Shown piece by piece: positions 16,934-27,100 of a stretch of DNA of 64,000 bases. The stretch comes from Cytophagaceae bacterium SCN 52-12. GTDB taxonomy: Bacteria; Bacteroidota; Bacteroidia; Cytophagales; Spirosomataceae. The DNA is taken from NCBI GenBank assembly GCA_001724175.1, contig MEDT01000039.1, forward strand, positions 1 through 64,000, given 5' to 3'. The notes beneath the pieces were generated by a model. It worked only from the letters and a program-made list of their open reading frames with translations. It had not been told where the DNA came from and searched no databases. Positions within the stretch are counted from its first letter, which is position 1, and every line of letters starts with the position of its first letter. The translations under genes and the position numbers were made by a program.

Positions 16934-19366
16934 ATGTTTAAAAATTATTTCAAAATAGCCTGGCGGAACCTGGTTAAAAACAAGGGTTACTCGGCAATAC
17001 ATATCATTGGACTTACTGTCGGTTTCTGGGCATGCGCGGTTGTAGCCACGGTAGTGATGGATGCGCTTTCGTACGACCGGCAATGGAGCAGGAGCGACAG
17101 GATCTACCGTATCAATACAATCGCTACGATGGGCGACGGGATCACCGACAAGTTCTCCCGTTCTTTCGGCGGACTGGGGGCGGCATTGAAAAAAGACTTT
17201 CCCGAAGTAGCCGGTTATGCGGCCATCGATTGCGGTGAGACCCAATTCGGATTAAAAGAAGAAGTAGGAGATATCTTCAAAACACGCATCATGCGTGCGG
17301 ATACCAGCGTCTGGAATATACTTGATTTCACAATCCTGGAAGGAAAGCCTGATGCTTTCGTCCACGGAAGCCAGAATCTTGTCATTACTAAGTCTTTCCG
17401 GAACAGGGTCTTTCCCGGTGTAAACCCGGTCGGGCAGATGGTATACGAATTTTCCCGCTACAAAAGCAAGCCGGTAGCCTACCTCGTTACAGGCGTGATC
17501 GACGATCTGCCTGCAAACAGCTCATTCTTTGCCGAAGCGGTGCAGGTGCAAAGTCCCGGCAGGGAGGAGCTGTCGCCCAGGGAATCCGGGAGCTTCAAGG
17601 CCAATTACCTGTTGCTTACGCCCGGAACGAACGGGAAAGCCTTCGAAGCGAAACTAAATACCTGGTACCGGCAGTTTACGGAGCAGAAAAGCAAATACCA
17701 GTATGAGCTGCAGCCGGTCACCGACCTTTACCTTCATTCTGACTTTGAGAGGAATGAGGATTTCCGCGGAAATGCGCGGAATATATATTTCTTTGCCGGG
17801 ATAGCGGCGCTCCTTCTTGCGATAGCCTGCATCAATTTTGTCAACCTCAGCACTGCGCGCGGTATTTCCAGGCTTAAAGAAACCGGTGTAAGGAAGGTCT
17901 TAAGCGCTTCCAGGCGTGATCTGGTGTTCCAGTTCATGACGGAGGGATTTTTGGTTTTCGGGATCGCGTTTATGATAGCAATGAGATTGTATCACGTGTC
18001 TTTGCCGGGGGTAGAACTTTTTTTAAGCCATAAGCTGACGCGGGTTATCACAGCAGATTTTCTCCTGTTTTCCGGGACGCTTGCTATCATAGCGGTTACA
18101 TGGCTGCTGACAACCCTGTACCCCGCCTGGATTTTGTCGGGCTTCCGGCCGGTCGAGGTGCTGAAAGGGAAACTTTTTTCAAAGGCTTTTGCCGGTGTCG
18201 ATCATGTACGACGCGGGCTGGTAGTGATACAATTCGGTATTTCAATTGTGGTGCTGGTGGGATTGATAGTCGCTCAAAGCCAGATCCGCTTTATGCGACA
18301 GACAGATCTTGGATACAACAAAGCCAACCTGCTTGCAATAGACTACCTTTCCTGGGACGGGCAGAGCGACGCGTTTAAATCGGAGGTGACCAGGATCGCA
18401 GGAGTAAAGAGCGCGAGCTTTACGCAATGGGTGCCAAGCCGGGGAGGCGGGTTTATGTCGCGCGAGGTAGAAGATCCGCGGGAGCCCGGAAAGAAGCACA
18501 AAGTGTGGTATCTATCCGGGGATGCAGATCTGGCCCGGACCCTGGAGCTGAGCCTGCAGGAGGGAAGGTTCCTGGACGCACGCTTCCCGGCAGATGTATT
18601 GAATGCGGACTCGCTCCAGGCCGTGGATTGGGTAAAATATGAAGAAGCCATCGGGGAGCAGCCAACGCTGGTAACCGAATCGGCTGTGAAGCTGCTCGGG
18701 ATAACGCAGCTCGGGTGGAAACATGCGGCCGCCAACACCGTCCCGGTAGGTATTGTCGGAAACTTTAACAACGAATCGCTTTACGAGCCGGTAAAACCTG
18801 CCGTCATCATGGCCACCAGGAGCCCCAGGTATGGAGGGATGCTGATTCGTACAGCCCCGGGACAGGAAGAGCGGGTAGTGGCAGAGGTCCAAAAGCTGTT
18901 TAAAAAGATTTATCCCTTAAAAGTGCCGGAACTCACACGTGTGTCAGACCTGCTGGATCAGCAATACGAAGCAGATGAGCAGTTTTCGAAACTCCTTCTT
19001 GTTTTCAGCGGGCTTACGATGGTCCTGGCTCTGATGGGGATTCTGGGCCTGGCTGTGCAGGCGGCCGGGACGCGCACCAAAGAAATTGGAATCAGAAAAG
19101 TGCTCGGCTCGTCCGTAGGCAGTATTGTGACGCTTCTGAACAGGGATTTTGTGATGCTGGTGCTGATTGCCCTGGCGGTTGCTTCTCCCGTAGCCTGGCT
19201 GCTGATGAGCAAGTGGCTGCAGAATTTTGCCTATCGTGTGCCTATAGAGTGGTGGATGTTTATGGCTGCAGGCTTGCTTACCACGGGAATTACGCTTTTA
19301 ACCGTGAGCTGGCAGGCCGTAAAGGCGGCGGTGGCCAACCCGGTGGAGAGCCTGAGAAATGAATGA
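16934..19366 (+). CDS. ABC transporter permease, FtsX/MacB type
   Basis: This 810-residue paralogue stands as a single-gene unit with its own regulatory region. The start at 16934 (MFKNYFKIAWRNLVKNK) was chosen over an in-frame ATG 13 codons earlier because the AWRNL motif lies at the same distance from it as in the other family members. The usual order follows: TM1 about 20-42, MDALSYD, a periplasmic domain, three TMs with the loop LKETGVRKVLSASR, a second TM, a second periplasmic domain, and terminal TMs with KEIGIRKVLGSS and ANPVESLRNE. The substrate is unknown. It lies directly upstream of the Fic gene but probably in a different transcription unit. Confidence 0.92.
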   Translation: MFKNYFKIAWRNLVKNKGYSAIHIIGLTVGFWACAVVATVVMDALSYDRQWSRSDRIYRINTIATMGDGITDKFSRSFGGLGAALKKDFPEVAGYAAIDCGETQFGLKEEVGDIFKTRIMRADTSVWNILDFTILEGKPDAFVHGSQNLVITKSFRNRVFPGVNPVGQMVYEFSRYKSKPVAYLVTGVIDDLPANSSFFAEAVQVQSPGREELSPRESGSFKANYLLLTPGTNGKAFEAKLNTWYRQFTEQKSKYQYELQPVTDLYLHSDFERNEDFRGNARNIYFFAGIAALLLAIACINFVNLSTARGISRLKETGVRKVLSASRRDLVFQFMTEGFLVFGIAFMIAMRLYHVSLPGVELFLSHKLTRVITADFLLFSGTLAIIAVTWLLTTLYPAWILSGFRPVEVLKGKLFSKAFAGVDHVRRGLVVIQFGISIVVLVGLIVAQSQIRFMRQTDLGYNKANLLAIDYLSWDGQSDAFKSEVTRIAGVKSASFTQWVPSRGGGFMSREVEDPREPGKKHKVWYLSGDADLARTLELSLQEGRFLDARFPADVLNADSLQAVDWVKYEEAIGEQPTLVTESAVKLLGITQLGWKHAAANTVPVGIVGNFNNESLYEPVKPAVIMATRSPRYGGMLIRTAPGQEERVVAEVQKLFKKIYPLKVPELTRVSDLLDQQYEADEQFSKLLLVFSGLTMVLALMGILGLAVQAAGTRTKEIGIRKVLGSSVGSIVTLLNRDFVMLVLIALAVASPVAWLLMSKWLQNFAYRVPIEWWMFMAAGLLTTGITLLTVSWQAVKAAVANPVESLRNE

Positions 19367-19471
19367 GATACGGTCTTTATGAGGGGATTGGGCGGAATTA
19401 CACGAGATCGTGTTGAAAAAGTAATTGAAGCTGAACCGAAAGCAGAAAGGGGCTAAAGCGCAAATATAAAA

Positions 19472-19511
19472 ATCCTTATTTGCACTTTAGGTCATAAGTG
19501 CAAATAAGGAT
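19472..19511. promoter_or_regulatory. Upstream operator dyad of the Fic gene
   Basis: The 16-bp arms ATCCTTATTTGCACTT and AAGTGCAAATAAGGAT are perfectly complementary around an 8-nt spacer (TAGGTCAT). The same core (TATTTGCACTT-N8-AAGTGCAAATA) recurs 74 bp downstream at 19546-19575. As an AT-rich perfect dyad upstream of a gene with a C-terminal winged helix, it is best read as an operator. Confidence 0.65.
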
Positions 19512-19518
19512 CCCATAA

Positions 19519-19551
19519 TTGCACTAGTACAATTATAAAAATTTATATTTG
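19519..19551 (+). promoter_or_regulatory. Promoter of the Fic gene (Bacteroidota type)
   Basis: TATATTTG at 19544-19551 fits the TAnnTTTG -7 element of Bacteroidota, with a TTG at 19519-19521 as a -33 candidate (22-nt gap). The -7 element runs into the left arm of the second dyad, so a protein bound there would block RNA polymerase. The predicted transcript start is near 19558. Confidence 0.55.
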
Positions 19552-19575
19552 CACTTTGTCTGATAAGTGCAAATA
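19546..19575. promoter_or_regulatory. Second operator dyad, overlapping the -7 element
   Basis: The 11-bp arms TATTTGCACTT and AAGTGCAAATA surround the 8-nt spacer TGTCTGAT. The spacer length is the same as in the upstream dyad although the spacer sequence differs, as expected for a dimeric protein contacting only the arms. Single half-sites with TTGC/GCAAAT cores are also visible near 19459, 19518 and 19602. Confidence 0.65.
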
Positions 19576-19596
19576 AGAAAAAATATAATTGCGCGA

Positions 19597-20760
19597 ATGC
19601 AAATACAGGATATAACAAAATTTACAGCCGGAAGATGGGTAAAGCGTGTGGAATACAATAGTTTTACGCCGGAAAAGATCTTTCGCCCATGGCAGGTTAC
19701 TGACAACTCATTGTTGGTACTATTGAGTGAAGCCGACCGACTCTTGGGAAAGCTTGACGCCTTTTCTACGCTGATACCTGATGTGGACTTCTTCATTAAA
19801 ATGCACGTTACCAGGGAAGCCACAGTATCCAGTAAGATAGAAGGGACCCAGACGTCCTTTGAGGAAGCGCTTATCCGGGAGGAAGACATTGATCCTGAGA
19901 AAAGGGATGACTGGAGGGAAGTCCACAGTTATATTGATGCTATCAACCAGGCTATTCAGGATTTGGAGAACCTCCCTATTTCTACCCGACTTATTCGGAA
20001 AACACATAAAACACTACTGTCGGGTTCCAGGGGAAAGGAAAAGCTGCCGGGTGAATATCGTAGTAGTCAGAACTGGATAGGGTCCAGTTTAAAAAATGCT
20101 GTGTTTGTTCCGCCGATGCATAATGAGATCCCCGAACTAATGCAGGATCTTGAGAATTTTATTAATGCCGAATTGATAGGCAGCCCCGTGAAGGTACCAC
20201 ACCTGATCAAAATTGCCCTGATCCATTATCAATTTGAAACTATTCACCCCTTTCTGGATGGAAATGGAAGGGTAGGGCGCTTGCTGATCACCTTATACCT
20301 GATCGACAAAAAAGTATTAAGACATCCTACATTGTATCTTTCCTACTATTTTGAAAAGAACCGAAGGGCTTATTACGATAACCTTATGGCAGTGAGAACG
20401 GACAACCAGTTGGCCAACTGGGTACGTTTTTTTTTGCAGGGGGTGATTGAGACAGCTGAAAACAGTATTGCGACGTTTCAAAATATTATCAGGCTTAGAG
20501 GTGAGATTGAGAGAAGCAGGATTATTACTTTGGGGCGAAAACAACCGGAAGCCATTCGGCTCCTGAACGAATTGTATAAGCAGCCCATTATGGATGGAAC
20601 TCAAATTGCCGGGATAATGGGTGTCCATGCCAGTACGGCCAACCGGCTGATTGCCGATTTAGTAAAGCTCGACCTGTTAAAAGAGCTGACTGGCTATAAA
20701 CGAAACCGCATTTACGCCTTTGAGCCCTATATCAGGTTGTTTAAAAGCGACGAAGCATAA
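19597..20760 (+). CDS. Class II Fic protein (AMP transferase family) with C-terminal winged helix
   Basis: This 387-residue protein has a Fic_N-type N-terminal region and the inhibitory motif SSKIEG (residues 78-83, pattern S/T-x3-E-G/N), which marks a class II, self-inhibited Fic enzyme. The Fic core has the active site HPFLDGNGRVGR (His217 to Arg228), complete with the catalytic His and the ATP-binding GNGR. The C-terminal winged helix (about 325-380) contains TQIAGIMGVHASTANRLIADL. Fic enzymes transfer AMP, or remove it, from target hydroxyls. The ATG at 19597 is preferred over a GTG at 19567, because that GTG lies inside the operator dyad and too near the predicted transcript start. The wHTH together with the twin dyads suggests autoregulation (inferred). 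No separate antitoxin is adjacent. Confidence 0.9.
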   Translation: MQIQDITKFTAGRWVKRVEYNSFTPEKIFRPWQVTDNSLLVLLSEADRLLGKLDAFSTLIPDVDFFIKMHVTREATVSSKIEGTQTSFEEALIREEDIDPEKRDDWREVHSYIDAINQAIQDLENLPISTRLIRKTHKTLLSGSRGKEKLPGEYRSSQNWIGSSLKNAVFVPPMHNEIPELMQDLENFINAELIGSPVKVPHLIKIALIHYQFETIHPFLDGNGRVGRLLITLYLIDKKVLRHPTLYLSYYFEKNRRAYYDNLMAVRTDNQLANWVRFFLQGVIETAENSIATFQNIIRLRGEIERSRIITLGRKQPEAIRLLNELYKQPIMDGTQIAGIMGVHASTANRLIADLVKLDLLKELTGYKRNRIYAFEPYIRLFKSDEA

Positions 20761-20783
20761 AAGTAAGCCAACCCGCATCTCTG

Positions 20784-20852
20784 ATCAAGCTGCTAACAAA
20801 AAGCCGGCAGGCTATTCGTGCGGCGACGGCAAACCCGGTGGAAAATTTACTC
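20784..20852 (+). pseudogene. C-terminal remnant of an FtsX/MacB-type permease
   Basis: In one frame this stretch reads QAIRAATANPVENLL, preceded by LLTKSR. That is nearly identical to the last residues of the intact permeases here (for example QAIRAATANPVESLRTE at 5537). There is no start and no upstream permease sequence: the Fic gene ends 24 nt earlier. The family stop is lost and the frame runs on. It is evidence that a permease once stood here and was deleted or replaced up to its last roughly 20 codons. Confidence 0.8.
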
Positions 20853-20875
20853 ATTGCACAGGTATTGCCTGGCGC

Positions 20876-20981
20876 TGTCCGCTTCTGGACAAAAACTGTT
20901 CATTTCCGGGCATTTTTAAAATGATTTCTCTTGTACTGTGTTAGTAATAAGTATGTTATATTGCCGGCATAGATTTATTGC
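20876..20981 (+). promoter_or_regulatory. Degenerate enhancer and promoter-like region (site C)
   Basis: GGACA-AAAAC-TGTTC (20887-20901) follows TGTCC (20876-20880), giving overlapping inverted repeats related to sites A, B and D. The GG of CGGCATAGATTTATTGC (20965-20981) lies 72 bp from the centre, as at the other sites, but the -12-like TTGC is displaced by about 2 nt. The downstream permease is frameshifted, so this control region may be decaying with it. Confidence 0.4.
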
Positions 20982-21017
20982 CTTCCTGACCCATACAGGT
21001 ATAAAACCGGATTTGGA

Positions 21018-23391
21018 ATGATAGGAATTCATTTCTTTAAAACAGCCTGGCGGAACCTGATGCGGTCCAAAGCATTCGGCTTGCTGAATATAACGGGCCT
21101 GGGATTAGGCTTCGCAGGATTCATCCTTTCCTGCCAACCGGGAGCGCAGCTATGATGCCTGGAACCCTGCTTACGATGATATTTACCTGGTGGGCTCGGA
21201 GTATGAAGGCAAGCGGTCGGGAGAAGTATTGGCGGGGCTGGCTCCCGCCATTGAAGCCGGGATCCCGGAAGTAATGTATGCCGGGCGGGTAAACCAGGCG
21301 CCTTTTGAAGTTCCGTTTATCACCGACCGCGGCGTTTTCCACGTTAATAAATGGCTCGGAGCCGACCTTCAGATTGCGAAGATGTTCAGGATCCGGACCC
21401 GGGAAAATGTGCTGGAGACTTCTGGCAGGTCAAGATTGGGTATCCTGGGCCCGGAAGCAGGGAAGGTTCTATACCATGACCGCCTTTTTAAGGAAGGACT
21501 GATGATGGGGAACAGGAAAAGCGGGATGCCGATGGAGATCGATGATATCGCCATGGAATCGCCGGGGCTATCCATTATTTCGTTTGACTTTCTCAATATA
21601 TTACGCGACATCACGGAAGGGTTTGGCGGGGCGGAGCATATGCCGCCGGTCATGACATTTATCCAATTGAAGCCCGGAGCCGATCCCGGACTGGCCGCTC
21701 AAAAGATCAATATACTTTATCAGCGCCAGGTGGCCTGGCTGCATAAACTTCCGTCCGGGGTGTCGCAGCATACCACGTTATACCTTGATCCGCTGAGGAA
21801 TTTACACCTCCGGCCGCTGCACGGAAGCAATACCGGCTATATTGTAGCGATGGTCATCGGTATCCTGGCGGCGGCGATCCTGCTGCTTGCCGCGATCAAC
21901 TATACCAACCTGATGGTGACCCAGGCCAATAAGCGTGCGAAGGAGATAGGGCTCAAAAAAATATTCGGTGTCAGCCGGTCGCGGCTGGCGTTTCACTTCT
22001 GGATGGAAATCCTGGTACAATGCCTGCTGGCGGCGTTTATAGGGTGGGGGCTGGTGATGCTGGGAGAGGGCGCCGTACAGAAATGGATCGGCGATGAGCC
22101 CGGTAGCTACACCGGCGGCGCGGCGCTGGTCTGGCAGCTGGGGCTGGCGGCATTAGGTACTGCGCCTGTGGCAGGGGTCTACCCGGCGATCGTGCTGTCG
22201 GGCTACCGGCCGGTGCGCATCCTGCGCGGCAACTTCCAGACGGGCCATAAAGGAACGCGCCTGCGCCACGGCCTCCTGGCTTTCCAGTTTTTCATTGCCA
22301 TAGTATTCCTGTCTTCGATGTTCCTGGTGAGGAAACAGCTGGACTTTATGCGGCACAGTGACAAAGGGTTTGATCCCGGCCAGGTCGTGTACATCAAAAA
22401 TCTCGTCGACTTTGGTGCGCAGAAGCCGCTTGTGGCCTTTGAAACCGTAAGAAACCGTCTCAAAGCCATTCCCGGCGTGGAGCATGCAACGGTGGCCACA
22501 AGCGTGCCGGGCGGAGCGCAGCCAGTTCTGACAACCGCTGAATACCGGGACGCGCGGTATGAAGTCGGCCATATCGGGGTAGACTACGAATATTTCGAAG
22601 CAATGGGAATGGAGGTGCTTGCCGGCAGGGTATTTACCGATCGCTTTCCCGCGGACTCCGCCGATGGGGTGGTCATAAACGAAGCGGCCATGAAGGCATT
22701 GAATATCCGGGAGGCAGCCGGGCAGCATATCCGGTGCTGCAATACCGATTTAAGGCTGATCGGCGTGGTCCGTGATGCCCGGATGCAGGGCTTCGATGAG
22801 GCCGTAGGCCCGGTGGTCTATACGGTCAGGAACCTGTGCGAACCGTTTAAGTCGGAGATCCTCGTCAGGATCGGGAAAGGACATACGCAAAGTGCATTGG
22901 CTGCAATAGAGAAGGAGTGGACAGAGATCAACGCCTTTGACGGAGATTATTTCCGGTATGAATTTGTAGACGAAAAATATGCCGCGCTGTTCAGGGAGCA
23001 ATCCCGGCTCGAATCGGCCGTCAGTATGTTTGCCGCCCTGGCCATGATCGTCGCTATGATGGGCCTGTTCAGCATGTCGGCGCATTCTATCCGCGTCCGG
23101 GAAAAGGAAATGACGATCCGCAAGGTGCTGGGCGCATCGGTCAGGCAGGTATTCCTGCAGCTCAACAAGCCGTTTTTCAGGATTTTCGTGCTGGCTAATC
23201 TCGTGGCCGCGCCAATTGTGTATTTCCTGGCGCAACGCTGGCTGTCGCAGTTCGTTTATCGGATCGAAATAGAATGGTGGATATTCGTCGCTGCCGGACT
23301 GGCGGCTGCGTTGATCGCATTGCTTACTGTCAGCTGCCAGGCGGTTAAGGCCGCGGTGGCCAACCCGGTGGAGAGCCTGAGAACGGAGTGA
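21018..23391 (+). pseudogene. Frameshifted ABC transporter permease, FtsX/MacB type
   Basis: The family start (MIGIHFFKTAWRNLMRSKAF, then GLLNITGLGLGFAGFILS) begins at 21018 and stops at TGA 21153-21155. The missing continuation (NRERSYDAWNPAYDDIYLV, the equivalent of DELSYD and what follows) is in another frame from about 21136 and runs uninterrupted to 23391. A single indel near 21128-21138 explains this. The remainder, over 730 residues, looks intact: TM blocks, KEIGLKKIFGVSR, KEMTIRKVLGAS and ANPVESLRTE. It is either a recent pseudogene, a sequencing error, or a site of programmed shifting; no slippery heptamer was seen. A GTG at 21190 could start a shortened product lacking TM1. Confidence 0.88.
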
Positions 23392-23402
23392 TGGCCAACG
23401 AA

Positions 23403-23424
23403 GCCGGGCTGTAAAGAGCCCGGC
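23403..23424. terminator. Bidirectional terminator hairpin
   Basis: The arms GCCGGGCT and AGCCCGGC surround a 6-nt loop in the 70-bp gap between the convergent genes ending at 23391 and 23462. Confidence 0.6.
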
Positions 23425-23461
23425 CCGGCAGCCATATGCCAGAATTGCGGCAATCACCAGA

Positions 23462-23917
23462 TCAGAAGCGCAGCGAAGCAAGCATTTCACCTTTCGGGAG
23501 CTCCTGTGCTGTGTAGTACAGGCTAAGTTCGTTGCCGCCGCTTTGGTTTTCCAGTTCCCGCAGGATTTTTACCGGTATCACCATGGCAGGTCCGGAGCTG
23601 CTTCCATCGGCAAATTCCCACTTCTTCAGGATATTCCCCTTTTGATCTTTGATGGTGAGGCTCCTGCCTGTGCCTACCCCTTTGTTGGTGCAGTGCCTGT
23701 ATTGGATCTTTAGCCTGTCCTGGTCGCTTGCGGACTGCAATTGGAGCTTCCGCAGGTCCAGCGGCTCGTTTACATGATTTTTCAGGATCAGTTTGTCATT
23801 GAGAAAGACCTCGTAGCTATCCAGCCCTGCGACGGTAGCAAAGCCAAAGGCAATGAAGCTGAGAGCGGCGAGTATATACAACTTTACACCGGCCCGGTTG
23901 AATGTTTCCCGTTTCAT
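23462..23917 (-). CDS. Hypothetical exported protein
   Basis: This 151-residue protein has a basic N-terminus and one hydrophobic segment (about 11-31, core LYILAALSFIAFGFATVAG) that could be a signal peptide or an anchor. The rest is soluble and beta-rich by eye (YEVFLNDKLILKNHV, SLTIKDQKGNILKKWEF) and contains one cysteine in HCTNKG. It is a single-gene unit, convergent with the frameshifted permease and divergent from the DUF1549 gene. I do not recognise a family; the sequence would fit a small periplasmic protein. Confidence 0.75.
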   Translation of the reverse strand: MKRETFNRAGVKLYILAALSFIAFGFATVAGLDSYEVFLNDKLILKNHVNEPLDLRKLQLQSASDQDRLKIQYRHCTNKGVGTGRSLTIKDQKGNILKKWEFADGSSSGPAMVIPVKILRELENQSGGNELSLYYTAQELPKGEMLASLRF

Positions 23918-24119
23918 ATGAAATCTGGTTATGGTGAGAAATTAATTGACCGGAACAATTCTAGGGGTAAGTAAAATAAAACAGAAAAAAAGTAGAGGAA
24001 CGGCCGGAATAGTAGATATTCAGAACGGGGTCATTCTAAACCGGTCCTTTGATTATTGAGTAAAGAATCAGCTCCCGGGACTTTTATAGTGACACCTGGA
24101 ACGGAAGCAGAATAGGAGA

Positions 24120-27100
24120 TTGGAAGCGTACCATCACGATATCGTACTTTGGAATGCCTTCAGGAAAGAAGATAAGACGGCCTTTTTCTTCCCATACTGC
24201 CGGAATGCATGTCAGCCTGCATTGTTCCTCATTTTATTCCTGCTCCTGCTAACGGGCTGCGGAGTAGAAAAACCCGCCGAAATAGTACTGGCAGAAAAGG
24301 ACTTGCCGGAAAAGATAGATTTTAACTACGACGTCAAACCTATTTTGTCGGATAAATGCTTTGCCTGTCATGGCCCGGATCTGAAAAACCGGAAGGGCGA
24401 TCTGAGGCTCGATACGGAGGAGGGCGCTTACGCTGCGCTAAAAGATGCCGGTAACCGGCACGCCATTGTTCCGGGAAGTCTTTCTGGTAGCATGGTATAC
24501 GCCAGGTTGATCTCCGAAGACCCGGAAATGAAAATGCCGCCTCCTTCGTCTAATTTAAATCTTTCTGCCAGGGAGATCGCCATTCTTGTCCGGTGGATCG
24601 AGCAAGGGGCAGAATATAAACCTCATTGGTCTTTTATTCAGCCGGGAAAACCTGAAATTCCGCGAACAGAGCTCAAGGGTTGGGCACTGTCGCCGATAGA
24701 TCATTTCATTTTACAACGCCTGGAAAAGGAAGGGCTGAAGCCCTCCGCCGAAGCAAGCAGGGAAGACCTGATCCGCCGGGCCAGCTTTGACGTCACCGGC
24801 CTGCCGCCTACGCTGACGGAGATCGACCGTTTCCTGGACGACCACGCTCCCGACGCTTACGAAAAGCTGGTAGACCGCCTGCTGGCCTCGCCAGCCTACG
24901 GAGAACGTATGGCAAGCGAATGGATGGATGTTTCCCGCTATGCAGACAGCGACGGATACCTCGATGACAAGCATCGCGACTTTTCCCCGTGGCGGGATTG
25001 GGTAATCCAATCCTTTAACCGGAATATGCCCTACGACCGGTTTGTTACCTGGCAATTGGCCGGTGACCTGATACCAGGCCGCTCCAAAGAAAGCATCCTT
25101 GCCACCGCCTTCAACCGGTTGCATAAAAAGAATTCGGAAGCCGGGATCGTCTTCGAAGAGTTTCGCGTGGAATACAACGCCGACAGGGTGCAGACGGTAA
25201 GCCAGGGCATCCTGGGGCTTTCCGTTCAATGCGCGCGCTGCCATGACCATAAGTATGACCCTGTCAGCCAGGAAGATTACTACAAAATGTTCGGCTTTTT
25301 CAACAGCACGGATGAGACGGGCAGCCCTGTTTACGGGCCCGATCAGACACCCGGTCCGGCGCTTCTGCTGACAGACGGGGAACAGGAGGAGCTCATCCGC
25401 TTTCTTGACCGCCAGATCGCCGACCTGGAAACCAGGCGGGCAGCCAACGTTTCCGCATCCGGCACTTCCGACCGGCTCTCGAAAATAGTGATTACCCGGG
25501 AGGAACTCGAAAAGCAGGCCGGCAAAGACCTCGTGGCTTACTATCCTTTCGACAGAGTGAAAACAGAGTCCGGGAATAAAATCATCACGCCCAACATGGT
25601 CAACAGCAGGCAGCCCGCCGTATGCAATGATCCTGTTTTAAAGCCGGGAGTAAAAGGGAGCGCTTATTTCGTAAATGATTACAATTCCATCAAACTTGGC
25701 CATAAGATAGGCTGGCATGAGCGGACCGAGCCCTTTTCGGTAGCGCTTTGGATCAATCCGCATACGATATACCCGGATGCAGGGATATTTTATCATTGCG
25801 AAGACCTGCGTATAGGCTATAAGGGTTATTCGCTGAGGCTGGCAGATAATAAGCTCCAGTTTATTATGGCGCATTCTTACCCTCAGAACGCCATCCAGGT
25901 GAGTACAGTCGATGCCGTGCCTCCTAAAAAGTGGACGCAGGTTACAGTGACCTACGACGGCTCCAGCAAGGCGGCCGGCGTCAGGATCTATGTCAATGGT
26001 AAAGAGGCGGCCGTTAAAACAGACTATGACAACCTCTATAAGGGAATCCTGTATGAAAAGGATATTCATACCTACGGCTTCGCAGGATTTACCCTCGGTC
26101 AGAGGGGCCTGCTGATCCCGTTTAAGAATGGCGGGATCGATGAACTGAAAATATATAACCGCGAGCTGACGGCCCTGGAGGTTTTATACAGCCACAGCCC
26201 GGAAGAAGCCGGTAAAATACTTGAAAATGCAAGCCTGCCTGCAAACAGGGCGCTGCTCAGGGAATATGATCTGGCCCATGCCGATCCCCTTGAAAAAAGC
26301 CTGCGGGACAACCTGAAGCTGAAACGGGATGAGCAAAACGCCCTGATGAATGCGATCCCGGAAATTATGGTCATGGGAGATTTGCCCGAACCTCGCCCTA
26401 CGTATGTCCTTTCCAGGGGCGTCTATGATGCCCCGGAGAAAGAGGTGTTGCCCGGCGCCCTGGAAAGCGTTTTCCCTTTTGACCCGTCCCTGCCGCGCAA
26501 CCGGCTGGGGTTGGCCAAATGGCTCTTCGATCAAAAGAACCCGCTCACCGCGAGGGTATTTGTCAACCGTATCTGGCAGATGCATTTTGGAAAGGGCCTG
26601 GTAAGGTCTGCGGGGGATTTCGGCAGCCAGGGAGACCTGCCGTCGCATCCGCAATTGCTCGACTGGCTGGCCGTTACCTTCATGGAGTCGGGATGGGACA
26701 TCAAAGAGCTCCACAAGACGATCATGCTGTCGGCGGCCTACCGGCAATGCTCGGCGGTAACCGGGGAGCTTGCTGAGAAAGATCCGGAGAACGTTCTGCT
26801 GGCGCGCGGCGCAAGATTCCGGTTCAGTGCGGAAATGATCCGGGATAATTCGCTGGCAATCAGCGGGCTGCTGGTTAATAAACCCGGGGGGAAAAGCGTG
26901 TACCCCTACCAACCTGAAGGTATCTGGGATGAGCTGAGCGACAAGGTCTGGCGCTACAAATACCTCCAGGAGCCGGGAGAAGGACTCTATCGCCGGAGCC
27001 TGTATACCATCTGGAAACGTACTTCCCCGCCTCCCTCCATGCTTATTTTTGACGCTCCTGAACGGGGAGAATGCGTGGTGACGCGGCGTACCACCAGCAC

